Numbered from the stretch's first letter, positions 1-11,700 are shown. The stretch: DNA of 64,000 bases from Polydactylus sextarius (GCA_016801845.1 CM028927.1:3028001-3092000); one strand, 5' to 3'. The notes: generated by a model not told the origin, from the sequence alone. Made by a program: numbers and translations.

Positions 1-1145
1 CATCAGAAATGTGTGCACAAAGTGAAATCCACAGCAGCTGGAAACATCATGTTGCTTGGCAACAGTAGATGTAGACGATGAGAACATGCTCCTGTCTGAA
101 TGTCCGCTCTGTGACTCTTGTGTACTGCAAAGTCGTCAAAACGCAAACTGTGCTCTACAGTCCAACTTCTCACTGAAATAAAACCAGTCTCCTCAGCCAC
201 TCTGGTCTCATTGTGCACCTCTTGGTTTCTAAACACTGACCTGGGTGAGTTCGTCAGTCCCAACAGGTATGATCAAACATGGCAGAAGGCAATAGCAATA
301 GCAGTGAGCCCATAATCACAAGATTAACCATCAGTATTTTAGCTATTAGCTGTTAGGTAGGTGCAGCATGTTGGTTCACATGGATGTGTTTGATTTAACA
401 CACACCTGGGTCATTTCGTTAGTTGCATTGTCATAAAAACAACTTGTAACTAACTTCACTAACTTATTCACTAGAGTAAATTAATGCAGATACAGACACA
501 CTATATGTGTCTGACTGTCCATCTCTGTGTAAAGAATGAGCCAGGTATGACACTTAAAAGACCCTTACAAGTCTCTAGATTTTCATTAATGAGACATTGT
601 CATTTTTATACATTCTCTGTATGTCTTCATGTTCCTGTTGAATGTTAATGTTAACATGAGAAGTCATATCACTCATTCACAGTTTTGTTATGTTCAACCT
701 GGGCCACTAATTCAAAGTCTTTGAGAGAAAATCCAAAACATCTAGAATGCTTGAAAAAGCAACATAACACTTGCTACAAATACACCTTTGATATGATCAG
801 TGGCGAGAGATTTATGCTTTAATGCACCAAGACCTTCAAAAACACTTCAGCCCTAAGAGAGGCAACAATAAGGCATTAAAGGAATTCTCCAGGGGAGTCA
901 TGGCTTCAAAAGAAAGGATATGTTAACAGTGCTTGCCTGAAATGGTTATTGATTTTATGCTCATGTGAAATAAGTACAGACTCTTTTAATAATTTCAATG
1001 CACAGCCTCTAGATTTAATCAGGTCAACAGGCGAAACAATCAATACATTTTCATCTCTGTCAGCTTGTGGCTGTGTACTGCCTGCTCTTATTTTCAGTGT
1101 TCTTCATCCCAGCTAAACCCATATCTTAGGAGATTTTCTACACTC
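1..1145. other. Non-coding, mostly unique AT-rich sequence
   Basis: I see no exon, RNA gene or recognised repeat here. The short open frames on both strands near 1-315 have no recognisable domain and no convincing splice context. The only structure noted is a small perfect hairpin at 493-513 (8-bp arms, 5-base loop). Confidence 0.6.
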
Positions 1146-1154
1146 CTATCTGTG

Positions 1155-1212
1155 TTTTTTTTTTTTTTTTTTTATCACACTTTCTTCTGAGCTGTCATTT
1201 TGTTCTGGCTCT

Positions 1213-1281
<69 letters not shown>

Positions 1282-1296
1282 CGTGTGTGTGTGTGT
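1155..1296. repeat. Poly-T tract and long (GT)n microsatellite
   Basis: A run of 19 T (1155-1173) is followed by about 40 GT units (1216-1296), interrupted near the 3' end by two GC steps. Open frames across it give poly-His/Thr or poly-Val/Cys strings and are artefacts. Length polymorphism is likely. Confidence 0.97.
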
Positions 1297-1550
1297 AAAC
1301 TTTGTAAATCTATCCATATGAAGACCAGTGAGTAGGAAGATAAAGCAACAGGTCCACTGGTGTTTGTCACATTTACTTTAAATACTGGAATTAAGTTTAA
1401 AAATGATAGTGGATTGTGGATTTAAACTGACAAGAACATGGGTACTAACTTGTGAATCTATCCTTACTAATTTTATTATTTGTTTAAGAACAGATGGAGA
1501 AGATTGGCATTATCCCAAGAAACTTGTAATTTTTCTCTGTGAGAGTACAC

Positions 1551-1645
1551 CATAGACTGTATATAAAAATAGACACGACAGCTCCACAAAAAACAATCCA
1601 AACAATTGCCATCACCTTCTGTTGGTGCATTTGGTACGGGTCATG
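1551..1645 (+). repeat. Dispersed fish repeat, 'catagactgtatataaa' family (fragment)
   Basis: The start (catagactgtatataaaaat, then a short purine stretch and 'gacagctcc') matches a short interspersed repeat I associate with percomorph genomes. The 3' part is diverged. Family assignment is from memory of the consensus opening, and the end point is approximate. Confidence 0.5.
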
Positions 1646-1684
1646 AATCTCACTCTCTCAGTTATGAATTAAACATTTGGGATA

Positions 1685-1890
1685 GGTGATCTGAGCATAC
1701 TAAATTGCCCGTAGTTGTGGATGTGAGTGTGAATGGTTGCTTGTCTATAAAGGTTGTTCATCTATATGTGGCCCTGCGACAAGCTGGTGACCGTCCACGG
1801 TGTACCCTGCCTTTGTTCATGAGCAGCTGGGATAGGCCCCCCGGTCGGGGGGATAAAGGGATAGAAGATGGATGGATGGATGCTTTCTGT
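1685..1890 (+). repeat. 3' half of a tRNA-headed SINE-like fish repeat with GGAT tail
   Basis: The segment contains 'taaattgcccgta', a 'gtgagtgtgaatggttg' block, a 'gtgtaccctgcct' block, 'agctgggatagg' and a terminal (GATG)n-like tail at about 1868-1884. This order is the 3' half of a common teleost SINE-like family. The tRNA-like head is absent, so this is a 5'-truncated copy. Related copies lie at 23275-23450 (antisense), 35795-36005 and 39310-39640. Confidence 0.75.
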
Positions 1891-2616
1891 CATTTTAGGT
1901 TCCTCGTGCTGGTGTTTGCTAAAATGTTCATTTTTCTGATCAGTTGGTTTTAATAAGTTATTTGATGTTGAAAAAACAGGCTGAAACATGACTGACAGAT
2001 GAGATGAGCAGGTGCATCACCAGGACTTTGATACTATTACTCCACTCCTCAATCACTGCTGAAATATACAATATGACAGCTGTCATATCCGGGATATTTT
2101 GGCTTCATTTTGTGAGTGAAGATAGGGATGTGTGTTGTCCATCTTTGTATACTGTAATTTAACTGCACTTTTATTTGAGTTCTCTCTACAAAACTCTTTT
2201 TGTAGTTTTCATATACTATTCTGATTGAACAATGTAGCTGTATTGTGTTTAATGAAATAAATTGATTGCCATGACCTTGCTGAATAAATGTACGAGACCT
2301 CGATGAAAATAAACTTGAAGTCAAGCAATTCCATGACCTGTTCTAATTAAGTAGATACTGATTTCAAACTTTAACCTCAAGTAAAAGAAAAATATGTTTG
2401 TGCCATTAAATGTTTTAAATCCGTTTCCCCCTATATTTTGTTAAATGCTTTAAAATGATGAGGGCTTTAAATCCTTTGTTATTTGGTCATAGTCTGTACT
2501 TACTCACCATCTATATCTATTTTTGGGGCTGATGCTGACACCAATTTTAGTGAGGGAAAATCAGCTGATATTCTAACTCTGTATATATTGTTATATGTTG
2601 TTGGTTCATCTGTAGT

Positions 2617-2935
2617 TAGGGCCCGAGCACCTCGGTGCGAGGACCCTATTGCTTTTGCTCAGATTCTTATTATTAATATTAGGGCCCAAAGCACCTCTGG
2701 TGCGAGGACCCTATTCCTTCTGCTCGGATTCTTATTATTATTAGGGACCCGAAGCACCTCTGGTGCGACGACCTTATTGTTTCTGCTCAGATTATTATTA
2801 GGGCCCGAGCACCTCGGTGTGAGGACCCTATTGTTTCTGCTTGGATTCTTATTATTATTATTAGGGCCCGAGCACCTCTGGTGCAAGGACCCTATTGCTT
2901 CTGCTCAGATTCTTCTTATTATTATTATTTTTGTT
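2617..2935 (+). repeat. Five-unit minisatellite, about 57-63 bp period ('agggcccgagcacc')
   Basis: Five imperfect tandem units begin at 2617, 2680, 2742, 2799 and 2862. Each has a GC-rich half (agggcccgagcacctc..gtgcgaggaccctatt), then a pyrimidine-rich step and an ATT run. This is a known style of teleost minisatellite. The open frames across it (2483-3034 plus and 2659-2886 minus) are periodic translations of the repeat, not genes. It runs directly into the larger block at 2936-3715. Confidence 0.85.
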
Positions 2936-3715
2936 TTTCTTCTCGAGGAATTTAGCCCGTTTGAGGCCTTTCCCAGCCATGAAAACTCACCAAAATTTTC
3001 ACACACATCAGAACTCCCACAAAGCACGTTCTGACCCAGTTTGGAGTCCGGGCGTGGCTCAGGGGCTCCAGAGCGCCCCCTTTTAAAATTTTTAAACAAA
3101 GGCTTGTGGTTGGCACATAGTTTGAGGTAGACACACCAAAGTTGGTAGGTATGTAGAGCTCATCAAGACAGACAACTTTCATGGGCATGTCTGTTTCCAC
3201 GCCCAACAGGAAGTGAGTTATTAGCATTTGTTTGCAGGTCCACATTTATGGAATTTAACGTACTGGCCCTAGACGGTTCGTCCGATTGCTGTCAAACTTG
3301 GCATACATGATTTCAAAATGTTGCTGATGATAATTTGTGTGGGGTTTTTTGATTTTTTGCTCTATGTCGAAATGGCGACACCTTGAAGTTTAGTAGCATT
3401 TTAACTGTGATAAAAGTTCAAAGTGCTATAAATGACGTGTCATTTGAAATAGACATACCAAACTTTGTATGTATGTAGAGCCGATATAGATGAACAACTT
3501 TCGTGTGCGTGACCCCAGCTACACCCTACAGGAAGTGAGATATTGGTGTTTGTTTGTGTTTGATTACATGATCAGCTTCTCTAAAACCAATCATCCGATT
3601 CATCTCAAATTTGGCATACGTGATGGCAGGACAGTGTCGACAACATGTGCTGAAGGAATTGTGCCTATCTCATACGATGGCGAAATGGTGCCACAATAAC
3701 TTTCTACAAGCTCGC
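2936..3715 (+). repeat. Two-copy tandem block (322-bp period) attached to the minisatellite
   Basis: After a linker (2936-3120) come two imperfect direct copies. The 'ttgaggtagacacacc' block at 3121 recurs as 'ttgaaatagacatacc' at 3443, and 'caggaagtgag' at 3207 recurs at 3529, both exactly 322 bp apart. 'tccgatt' followed by 'ttggcatac' at 3281 recurs at 3594, 313 bp apart. Together with the minisatellite it forms one composite non-coding repeat. I infer it is a non-autonomous or satellite-like element, since no transposase frame is visible. Confidence 0.7.
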
Positions 3716-3775
3716 CAGATAGCAGGAAAAAACACTCAGTATCAGATCCTTCCTCTGTCTGTGTCTGTCTGCAGT

Positions 3776-3812
3776 CACACACACACAGAGACACACAGAC
3801 ACACACACACAC
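3776..3812. repeat. Interrupted (CA)n microsatellite
   Basis: CA dinucleotides broken by GAGA and GACA steps. Confidence 0.95.
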
Positions 3813-4214
3813 CTCCCCTCAGTCCTCAGTAAACAACCAATCACTGGCAGTATGCAAATGACCCAGGTCATAGGTTCACAGAGTAGTGTCAGGTTTCAGT
3901 ATCTACAGTGAAGGCATCCTAAAGTCAGAGACCAGTAAGACCTTGAAGGAGCAGCATCAAAACACAGTGAGTGACCACGTCCTTTGCATGTGACAAACTG
4001 GAGACAAATGACCTGTGTCTGACAGACCCCTACATAAAGTATAAGACTCCAAAAATAAGACTACTTTTCAGTTTTGTAAATATTGACTATAGTGTGTCAC
4101 GTCCTTCTTTAGGTTAAAATTTGATCTGCGAATGAAGCCATCCAGTGAAGCTAAATGTTATATTATTGGTTTAAAAAAATCTGGATGAAGGATATTTAAT
4201 TTTATGTGTTTATT
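3813..4214. other. Non-coding sequence with no recognised feature
   Basis: This is unique-looking sequence between the CA repeat and the left arm of the large inverted repeat. I see nothing gene-like. Confidence 0.55.
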
Positions 4215-4602
4215 TTATTTTTATTATTAATGAAATATGTCACACATTAGTTAACATGACAGCAAGATATAAGAACTTGCAACAGCAAATATATTCAATT
4301 CAATTCGGTTTTATTTATATAGCACCAGATCATAAAAACATTTATCTCAAGTCTCTTTACATAGAGAAACCAACATTTCCACAATGTGCAGCGCTTGGTG
4401 ACAATGGAGGAAAAACTCCCTTTTAACAGGAAGAAACCTCCAGCAGAACCAGACTCAGAGTGTGAATGGTCTGATCTGCCTTGACCGGCTGGAGAGAAAT
4501 GAAGACAGAGAAAAGACAAAGAGAAGAGAAAGAGGAAAGGGAGGGAGGAGGAAGAAAAGAGGGAGACCAGGAAGAGATAGTAGAGACTAGATGTTAAACA
4601 AT
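4215..4602 (+). repeat. Left arm of a large inverted repeat (fish 'ttcaattcaa' family core)
   Basis: This segment is the near reverse complement of 4862-5291, by eye roughly 90% identical. Its core (from about 4295) is the dispersed teleost family with 'ttcaattcaattc', 'tttatttatatagcacc', 'tatctcaag', 'aaaaactccctttt' and 'gaagaaacctcc'. The outer 75-80 bp (4215-4293) also match the other arm. It ends in a polypurine run (about 4499-4567). The arm lacks about 15 bp present near the apex of the right arm. Confidence 0.92.
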
Positions 4603-4692
4603 ATATATATATATATATATATACTATATACAGAACCTGTACAATGAAACGGTTTTTGTCAAAAATCTTCTCACAGAGATGTTATGTTATGG

Positions 4693-4780
<88 letters not shown>

Positions 4781-4861
4781 CCTACATGCAAACTCGAGGG
4801 CTCGTAAACTCTGCTATTGGTTTTAATTATATATATATATATATATATCTGTGTGTGTGTG
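4601..4861. repeat. Palindrome spacer with (TA)n microsatellites
   Basis: The spacer holds a short AT run (4601-4622), a 42-unit (TA)n tract (4696-4779), a second short one (4828-4848) and a (TG)n run (4850-4862). These tracts produce spurious Tyr-Ile open frames. The sequence between them (about 4623-4695 and 4780-4827) is unique. Confidence 0.95.
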
Positions 4862-5291
4862 TATTGTTTTAACAACTACTTGCAAACATTTAGTCTCTAT
4901 TGTCTCTCCCTGGTCTCCCTCTTTTCTTCCTCCTCCCTCCCCCGTCCTCCTCCCTCCCTTTCCTCTGTCTCTTTTCTTTATCTTTTCTCTGTTTTCATCT
5001 CATCCAGCCGGTTGAGGCAGATCAGACCGTCCACTCTGAGTCTGGTTCTGATGGAGGTTTCTTCCTGTCAAAAGGGAGTTTTTCCTCCATTGTCACCAAG
5101 CGCTTGCTTATTGTGGAAATGCTGGGTTTCTCTATGTAAAGAGACTTGAGATAAATCTTTTTATGATCAGGTGCTATATAAATAAAACTGAATTGAATTG
5201 AATTGAATTGAATATATTTGCCGTTGCAAGTTGTTACATTTTGCTGTCATGTTAACTAATGTGTGACATATTTCATTAATAATAAAAATAA
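4862..5291 (-). repeat. Right arm of the large inverted repeat
   Basis: This is the reverse-complement partner of 4215-4602. It is longer than the left arm because of extra GAATT units (5190-5213), an expanded polypyrimidine stretch (about 4908-4998) and about 15 bp near the apex. The pairing of sequence outside the dispersed-family core argues for inverted duplication of one locus rather than two independent insertions. Confidence 0.92.
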
Positions 5292-6135
5292 TTAAGATTA
5301 TTGGATTTGTTCTGTGTGTTGTGTTTGTGTTCACTACACATGTTATATATTCAACATCAACAGTATATACAATATATACTGTACAGTATGTAAGAGAAAT
5401 AACCCTTTATCAATTACTCTAAACATATTTTTCTATTTCATGTAGTGTACAAACAAACACCTGTATGTCTCCACCTTCCTCTTTTTCCACTGTCACTTCC
5501 ACAGTTGTAGATAATTAGGGCTTCAGTTCTTAAAGGTGACAGAGTGGTTAACAGGGTTTTAATCCTTGTTCTCTGATGTGACATATATACAATAAAATGT
5601 TGGTTGGATGTGTAATGTCTCAGAAGCTTCATAAAAGAAAATAAAGATATTTTAGGGTGGGGATTTAAACGTGTGGTTTTGCACCTATTTGACATCTTTT
5701 CAAGCTTAACTGACAGCCTCATTATGAAATGCAAGCACTTGACACTGATTGGCTCCTTCACTGTCACTCAAATGACTGTAACTTCGCTGGCTTCGGAACT
5801 CGAACAGACCTTCTTTTTACAGCTAATCGCCTTTGAAGGGGAGGGAATGGAATCAGATTGGGGGGCAGGGGCAGTGAGATACATTTGATGTCACAAACTA
5901 CCAGTTTTGAAATTGACCCATTTTCTAGGACAAAAGAGGAATTTCTGAGAAAAGGACACGTTCAGAATTTCTAGCACTTTTCACATGTTCCTGAATATGG
6001 GTGGACGACCGTTCTTCAACAAAAACGAGGTGAAAATGCTTTTTGATTCTCTGTCACCTTTGTGGCAAAAGTTGTGGCAAAATACACATTGTTTCTCCTA
6101 ACTGTGCTGCTTTGTTGTGATTATCTAAAAGGGGT
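5292..6135. other. Non-coding sequence; small hairpin at 5361-5381
   Basis: No gene is seen. A perfect 9-bp-arm hairpin (cagtatata/tatatactg, 3-base loop) lies at 5361-5381. A 109-codon minus frame (5438-5767) has no recognisable domain. Confidence 0.55.
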
Positions 6136-6200
6136 CTTAAGATATCACACTCATGAGGCCAAAAACATGTGAGGTCACAGTGACCTTGACAGTAGAAAAA
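6136..6200 (+). repeat. Fragment of 'gtcacagtgaccttgacc' fish repeat with a perfect IR3 nuclear-receptor palindrome
   Basis: It reads '..agatatcacactcatga..' then 'gtgaggtcacagtgaccttgac', the tail-to-head junction of a short tandemly arranged teleost repeat that also occurs at 47535-47700 and 56970-57260. Positions 6172-6186 read AGGTCACAGTGACCT, a perfect palindromic hormone-response-element consensus (IR3). It overlaps TGACCTTGA at 6181-6189, a monomeric ERR/SF-1-type site on the minus strand. Confidence 0.7.
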
Positions 6201-6524
6201 TGTAAGAAATGTTTGCACCACAGTTGAAAGGATTCATTCGAGGCAATATGTGATAAGTTCAGATGTTGTGTTTGCAAGAATGGGGCAGATGCACAGCCCA
6301 AAAATATAATGGCATAAAAATCATAACTGCACAAATAGGTCAATATATATTCTGATACTATTTTTGTTGAACAATTATTATTAATAAAATAAAAATAACA
6401 GCATATATCAGTCAGCTTCTGTCACATAGTATATGTAAATTTAATGAACCTCCTTTAATTGATGATTGATTCTGTGTCTGTAAAAGGTTATCTTCTGTTT
6501 CTTCTCTTTCACTAAAGCTGACCT

Positions 6525-6660
6525 TTCAATTCAAATCAATACATATATTATATATATATTTATATAGTGCCAAATCATAAAACCATTTATCTCAAGGCAC
6601 TTTACATAGAGAAGCACAATGAGCAAGCACTTTGTGACAATGGAGAGGAAAAACTCCCTG
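6525..6660 (+). repeat. Partial third copy of the 'ttcaattcaa' fish repeat
   Basis: It shares 'tttatatagtgcc', 'tatctcaaggcactttacatagag', 'gtgacaatggag' and 'aaaaactccct' with the arms at 4215-5291, in left-arm orientation. It stops at 'aactccct' and lacks the 'aacagg..cctcc' part and purine tail. Sequence upstream of its start does not match the outer flank shared by the two palindrome arms. Confidence 0.85.
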
Positions 6661-7003
6661 TAGATAATAAATCATTTAGATAGATCAGTTTTGGTGTCCT
6701 CCTTTGGTGTTCTACATTGCTTGCAAAGACAAATTTGTCAATTACATGTGTGTGTGTTTTTGTGGAACTACTACAGTGTGTTGTTTAGCACCCCTCTTGT
6801 AAAAAGATTTTCTCTGGAACATATATCAAAAGACTGCATGGCTAAATTAAAAAAGGTTAATTTACTAAACTCTATTAGATGAGTCTAGTGGTTAGTTATC
6901 ACTCAACATAGCTGGATTACATGACAGTTCAATGCATACTCTTAATCAAATCCATTTCCTGTTTGTCATGTTAATAAAAATAATCACATAAACACTACAT
7001 CAC
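6661..7003. other. Non-coding sequence with no recognised feature
   Basis: Nothing gene-like or repetitive is recognised. Confidence 0.5.
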
Positions 7004-7263
7004 TTTTTTTTTTTTTTGAAAAACAATGTAGGAACACAGGAAACACTGGCCCGTGGTGGGTCCATGGAGGCAATGCACACAACAAGGTTCAACCACCGCC
7101 CACACACAGTCAAGTTCATTATGAAACCAGCCTCTGCCATTGGATAGATGTCCTGCCTGAAATGGACAAGAGCAAACCTGCTTAGCTGTATCTGTCATAT
7201 AACCCACATATCCACATGTGTGATAATACAGCTGTGGCAAAAAAAAAAAAAAAAAAAAAAAAA
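7004..7263. repeat. Oligo-T (7004-7017) and oligo-A (7239-7263) tracts around a 220-bp segment
   Basis: A run of 14 T and a run of 25 A bracket a segment with no recognised family. No target-site duplication is evident, so retroposition is not claimed. Confidence 0.8.
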
Positions 7264-7379
7264 TGTTGCCATGGTTACTTAGGTATTTGTGCAGACATGT
7301 CTGAGATACTGTGCAGATACTGAGCCAGAGGCTTCACTCTTGCCTTGCCTTAAAAGCATAAATCCACAAATGTGTGTGA

Positions 7380-7800
7380 GAGATGGTGTTAACACCTTGG
7401 GAGCAGTCGATGATGGATGTGCAGCCCCCTGCAGTGACTGACGAGTCCAGTGACTTCTACGGGCATGGCCTCCTGACAGATGTTAGTGTAGCTGCTCTTT
7501 CATCCCTTATAGACCTCAACTTGCACACTAGTGACTTGGCTTCTTGTCAATTACAATTATAAATCTGTTATGACCCCTCCTCATGCTGCAGCTCCACCTG
7601 CCACCGCACCACCACCCACTCCTCTTCCCCAGACTCAATACAGCCTGCTTGTCAGTCGCTAAATCAAATTACTTCTGAATAACTGATGGTGTGTCCAGAT
7701 CCATCGCTCCGATAGCCGCAATCATGCTTGTAATCCCCCCTGCTGTTGGCTCAGCTGAAAACAGGGGGCATATTTAAATCGATGAGTGCTCATATTGGTT
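7380..7800. promoter_or_regulatory. Candidate conserved non-coding element (homeodomain-type motifs)
   Basis: This is unique, non-repetitive sequence with clustered TAAT/ATTA cores (for example caattacaattat at 7548-7560 and 'aaatcaaattac' near 7663), mixed with GC-richer stretches. The texture resembles vertebrate developmental enhancers. No alignment was possible, so this is inference only. Confidence 0.25.
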
Positions 7801-8235
7801 TTGACAGGCTTAGCTTTTGTTAGGTAGACCAAGATGACAACTCCTTATCGACTGCAGGGTGTTCTGGGATGCACTAAAATGTACTTCTTTTCAGGCGCCC
7901 CCTGCTGCCTCCCTACTGGGAGACCAATGCACTGCACAGACTGAAATTCAACAAACTCTTAACAGACTTTTCACAGCAGGTATCAATTTCTTTACAAATT
8001 TCAATCATTTGCTGTTTTGTAAAGAAAACAAATATGATATAAGTAATTTAAAAGGATGTCATCAAATGTTACAAATAACTATACTGATGTTTAGTAGTCC
8101 TATGTATCAAGGGTCCACAGCTGAGGACATCTCCTGCTGTGACCTGGAGCATGAAGCACTTAATTTTGCTCAGTTGAACCCATCTCCATCTCCGGAACAT
8201 ATCCTCCCTCATGTGATGTATGTTTTGTAATGTTG

Positions 8236-8760
8236 TCACTCCACTGGTTCTCCTTCAAACGCCTGCTTTGTCCCAGGAGCTCTCCGTCCTGCCATTCCTG
8301 TCCCCTGCCGCCTCATTAATGAACTGTAAATACTCTTTACTATGCAGCCAAATTGATTGACTGTTGAGCTGACAACACAGGGAGGCCAGAGGAAAGTTGG
8401 ATAGCAAGATGTATGTGCTTGGAAATAAGTAACAAGTTCTGTGTGCTGATTTAATTTACAACTGTCTTTGAGGTGCAGAACATCGCAATCATGACCATAA
8501 ATATCTCTGTCCTCTAAGTCAGTATACTCAACACACAGGATACAGTAACCTGCCTTAGTATGTTTGTTTGTTATTAGCTCCCCTCTGTCGCCTCGTCTCT
8601 GTGCACTCACACTGCAAATCCAATTAATCAAACAAAAACTTTCATTTGCATATCCCTGGCAGCATGTCATATTTACAATGGGCAGACGGTCTGAAGCATG
8701 ATGTCTCCACCGTTCTGTTGAGGCCAACCAACTCCATGTCAGAGCTCTGCAAGAGAGAAG
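8236..8760. promoter_or_regulatory. Candidate conserved non-coding element (octamer motif); contains a 163-codon chance frame
   Basis: Unique sequence contains the POU octamer ATTTGCAT at 8644-8651 and AT-rich cores near 8310-8360. The minus frame 8236-8727 is the longest in the window, but it shows no domain, signal peptide or family resemblance and is about the length chance allows in 64 kb. Unusually low stop density could reflect constrained non-coding sequence. Low confidence. Confidence 0.25.
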
Positions 8761-11700
8761 TATATATTAGCACCATACACCATTGCACTTAAAAGAAAAC
8801 CTGAGAAAAGATCACCCTGAGGAAAAGTATCACCAGCAGTTTCCCTCTTTAGCATAATAACTTGTGTTAATGACTAACACTGCATTCAAACCAGTGAATG
8901 AATTCATCACCGTCATCTTACTCGTAATATGCCAACATTTCCATCTCTTGTGGTGGTGAGACCAAGCAAATGTTGGCAATATGTTACAACAGACAGTGAC
9001 AAAACTAAATAAAAGAAATGGAACTGAAGATTCCATCCTGTATCATCAGTGCTGAGGACATACACTACAATGCACACACTGTCACTGCTGCTGATGACTC
9101 CAAAGATCAACACCTTGGTGATATAATGATCTGATGATCAACCAAATGTGCAATCACTTGCTTGGTCAATAAAATGTCAGAATTTTGTAAAATAAAATAA
9201 AATATTTTCGTAAAACATTCAAATGCAGATGCTTTTTTCTTACTTACCTGCAACAGTTTGTATTTATTACAAGTAGCGCACATATATACTGCTCAATGGC
9301 CATACTGCTCAAGTAGAATATAAATGAAATGCAGTATCCTATTCATCATGTTTACTATTTGCTGCCATCTTGTTTAGATGATTTGCTAGATCACTATTTG
9401 TTACATTGGAAAGGATTGCGTCACATCGAAAGTTTGGCCTCTAGATTTTTCTCCATGAAGCATCGTCTGCTGCTGAACAGTATCTGAACTGTGACATGCA
9501 TGCATGGCCCTTACAGACACACGCCAACACAAAATTGCCTTTTATGATTGGGCACAGATGATAGTAGCCTTTCATTTTTTATAGAAAGGAAATGTTTTTG
9601 TAAATTATTTATCGCATATTAAAATAACAACTTTAATAATTAAAAATAAAAGTTTTCCCAGGGATTTAGGATGACCGGCCACCTGAAATAACTTACTCTT
9701 AGCAATTTTATTACCAGGGATTTTGTGGAATTTCTTTACTGACACAGCTTTTACCTGATCCTTTAATAACCAAGCAATGGATGACTGTGAGATGAGCTTT
9801 AACTTTGTGTAACGATAGTGTAATGTCACAGCAACCACTGTCAAAGTGTTATATAGACTTACAACTGTTGAGAAAAAATTACCACTAATATTGTGCTAGA
9901 GATTTTTACCCTGAAGCTCTTCTTCCAAACCAGACTGGCATTCTTTACCTTCTTTAACTCACTCAGAAATTGATCCAAATGAGCTGAAACATGTTAACTT
10001 CATTGGGCATCTAATGGACTCCAGCACAAGAGAGATATAGTGATATTAGTTTGCATTAATGGTCATTTTAATCGTTGCCTGCTAAGGCATTATACTATTG
10101 TTTAATGATGCCATAGCACCATTCTGCAGCGCAACTAATGTCTTTCATGGCTTTACTGCCGCCCTCCATTGCTGTACTTTTCATTTGTTGGCATGTGCTT
10201 TAATCCTACAGATGTAGCACATCATCCCTGTGGAAACACACACAGCTTTACTTAAATACTCTGTATTTGTAGTGGACTATCTCTCATCACATGCCATATT
10301 AACATTATTTAAAGAGGTAATAAATGAATCGTTTCAGCCTGGTATGTCTACGGGCTTTATAGGACAGCTCAGGTTGTTTCCACAGAGATTTCCATGGTTT
10401 AAGTAAAACACGATTTGTTTCAGGCTTTATTATAGTGTACTGGAGCCTGCGACAGTGACAGCAAAGCCTGCTGTAGTTTGCTAACAATGTGGAATGGGAA
10501 TGTAAATGATAAAACACTGGAGAGAAGTAGTGAGGATGGGTATGAAACTGAAACTCAGTACAAACTGTAAGGGGAAGACTGTGGGGAAAACATGAGCAAG
10601 GAAAAGTTTTAGTAAGCTCTGAGCAGCACTAACAGACTGTCACTGCTGCATCAAATTGCATGTTGGGAGACGGAGTGAAGAGGAGAAAGTGACTCTTTGT
10701 TTCTTTTTCTTGTACTATCAGACAGAACTCATGTAAACTGCAGTGAGCTACTTTTTTATATTAAATGCAAAAGAAAAATAAAAAAGAAAATAAAAAAGAT
10801 CTACAAACTACAAAAAAGATCTTTATTTTCTCCTGTTTTACCAATTGAACCTGACTTGATTTTCACTTTTAAGCCGTTAAGTATGTAGAATGTACTCAAT
10901 TTTGCGACGCATTACAATTTCATGTTTTATTTTAAACCAAAGCAACAAATTGCTACATCAATATTTCAGCTCTTTGATTATTTTCCAACTTGATGATGAA
11001 ATGAAAATGCTTTTACAAACACTGAACCAGCACTAAACCAAGACATGAGGCAGAACAACAGGACCGTCAGATCGATAAGGTTTGAAATAAACACAAAAAG
11101 CAACAAGCGGTTCGTTCTTTAAAAACCTGCCAAAATACAGAAGAATAATCAACTGAAAAGAATTGGACGAATAAAACATCTGAGTATGGAAGTTTGTTCT
11201 TGAACTCAGAATCAGTGTGTCCTTAGCAGCTTAGTTAAAGTTTTCAGCAGCTGGTTCACATTAACATCAGCAAACACCTAGTTTCATGTGTGCATCACAA
11301 CACACACCCCTGCTGTTTTTTCATGCTGTTCCACTGATCTACAGTCAGTGCTCAAAATATCTTTTAACATCCACTTTGCAGATGTTTTATGAGGAAAGAG
11401 ACGCACAATGCATATTTATGAGTATCACTCAATGTTTCATATGTTGTCGTGCCTGTGGTATGAACTCTGACACACAGAGCACAGCATCTTATTAATGAGG
11501 AAATAGAGCGAGTGAGTGGGTCATCAGGAGAGGACTTTAAGAATCCCAGTCTGAGTTAAGGAGACTCCCAGCGGGTCCTGCTCACCACGACTGAGTACAG
11601 GTCACTGATGGTCGGAGGAAAATCTAAAAGGATGGTCACTTCTGATGACAAATTACAGGCATAACTGCCAGTTATCAGGTGCACACCTGAATAGGTGGTA

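Noticed and set aside
2617..2935. CRISPR-like array
   Set aside because: Units are imperfect tandem copies without unique spacers, in eukaryotic DNA.
2483..3034. 183-codon plus-strand open frame with periodic Leu-rich protein
   Set aside because: It is the translation of the five-unit minisatellite; periodicity follows the DNA repeat.
4644..4875. Tyr-Ile-rich small proteins across the (TA)n tract
   Set aside because: Pure microsatellite translation, present on both strands.
7004..7263. Retroposed sequence between oligo-T and oligo-A
   Set aside because: No target-site duplication and no recognised source sequence.
8236..8727. 163-codon minus-strand open frame as a gene
   Set aside because: No domain, signal peptide, repeat or family resemblance; composition looks like random translation; length is near the chance maximum for 64 kb in six frames.
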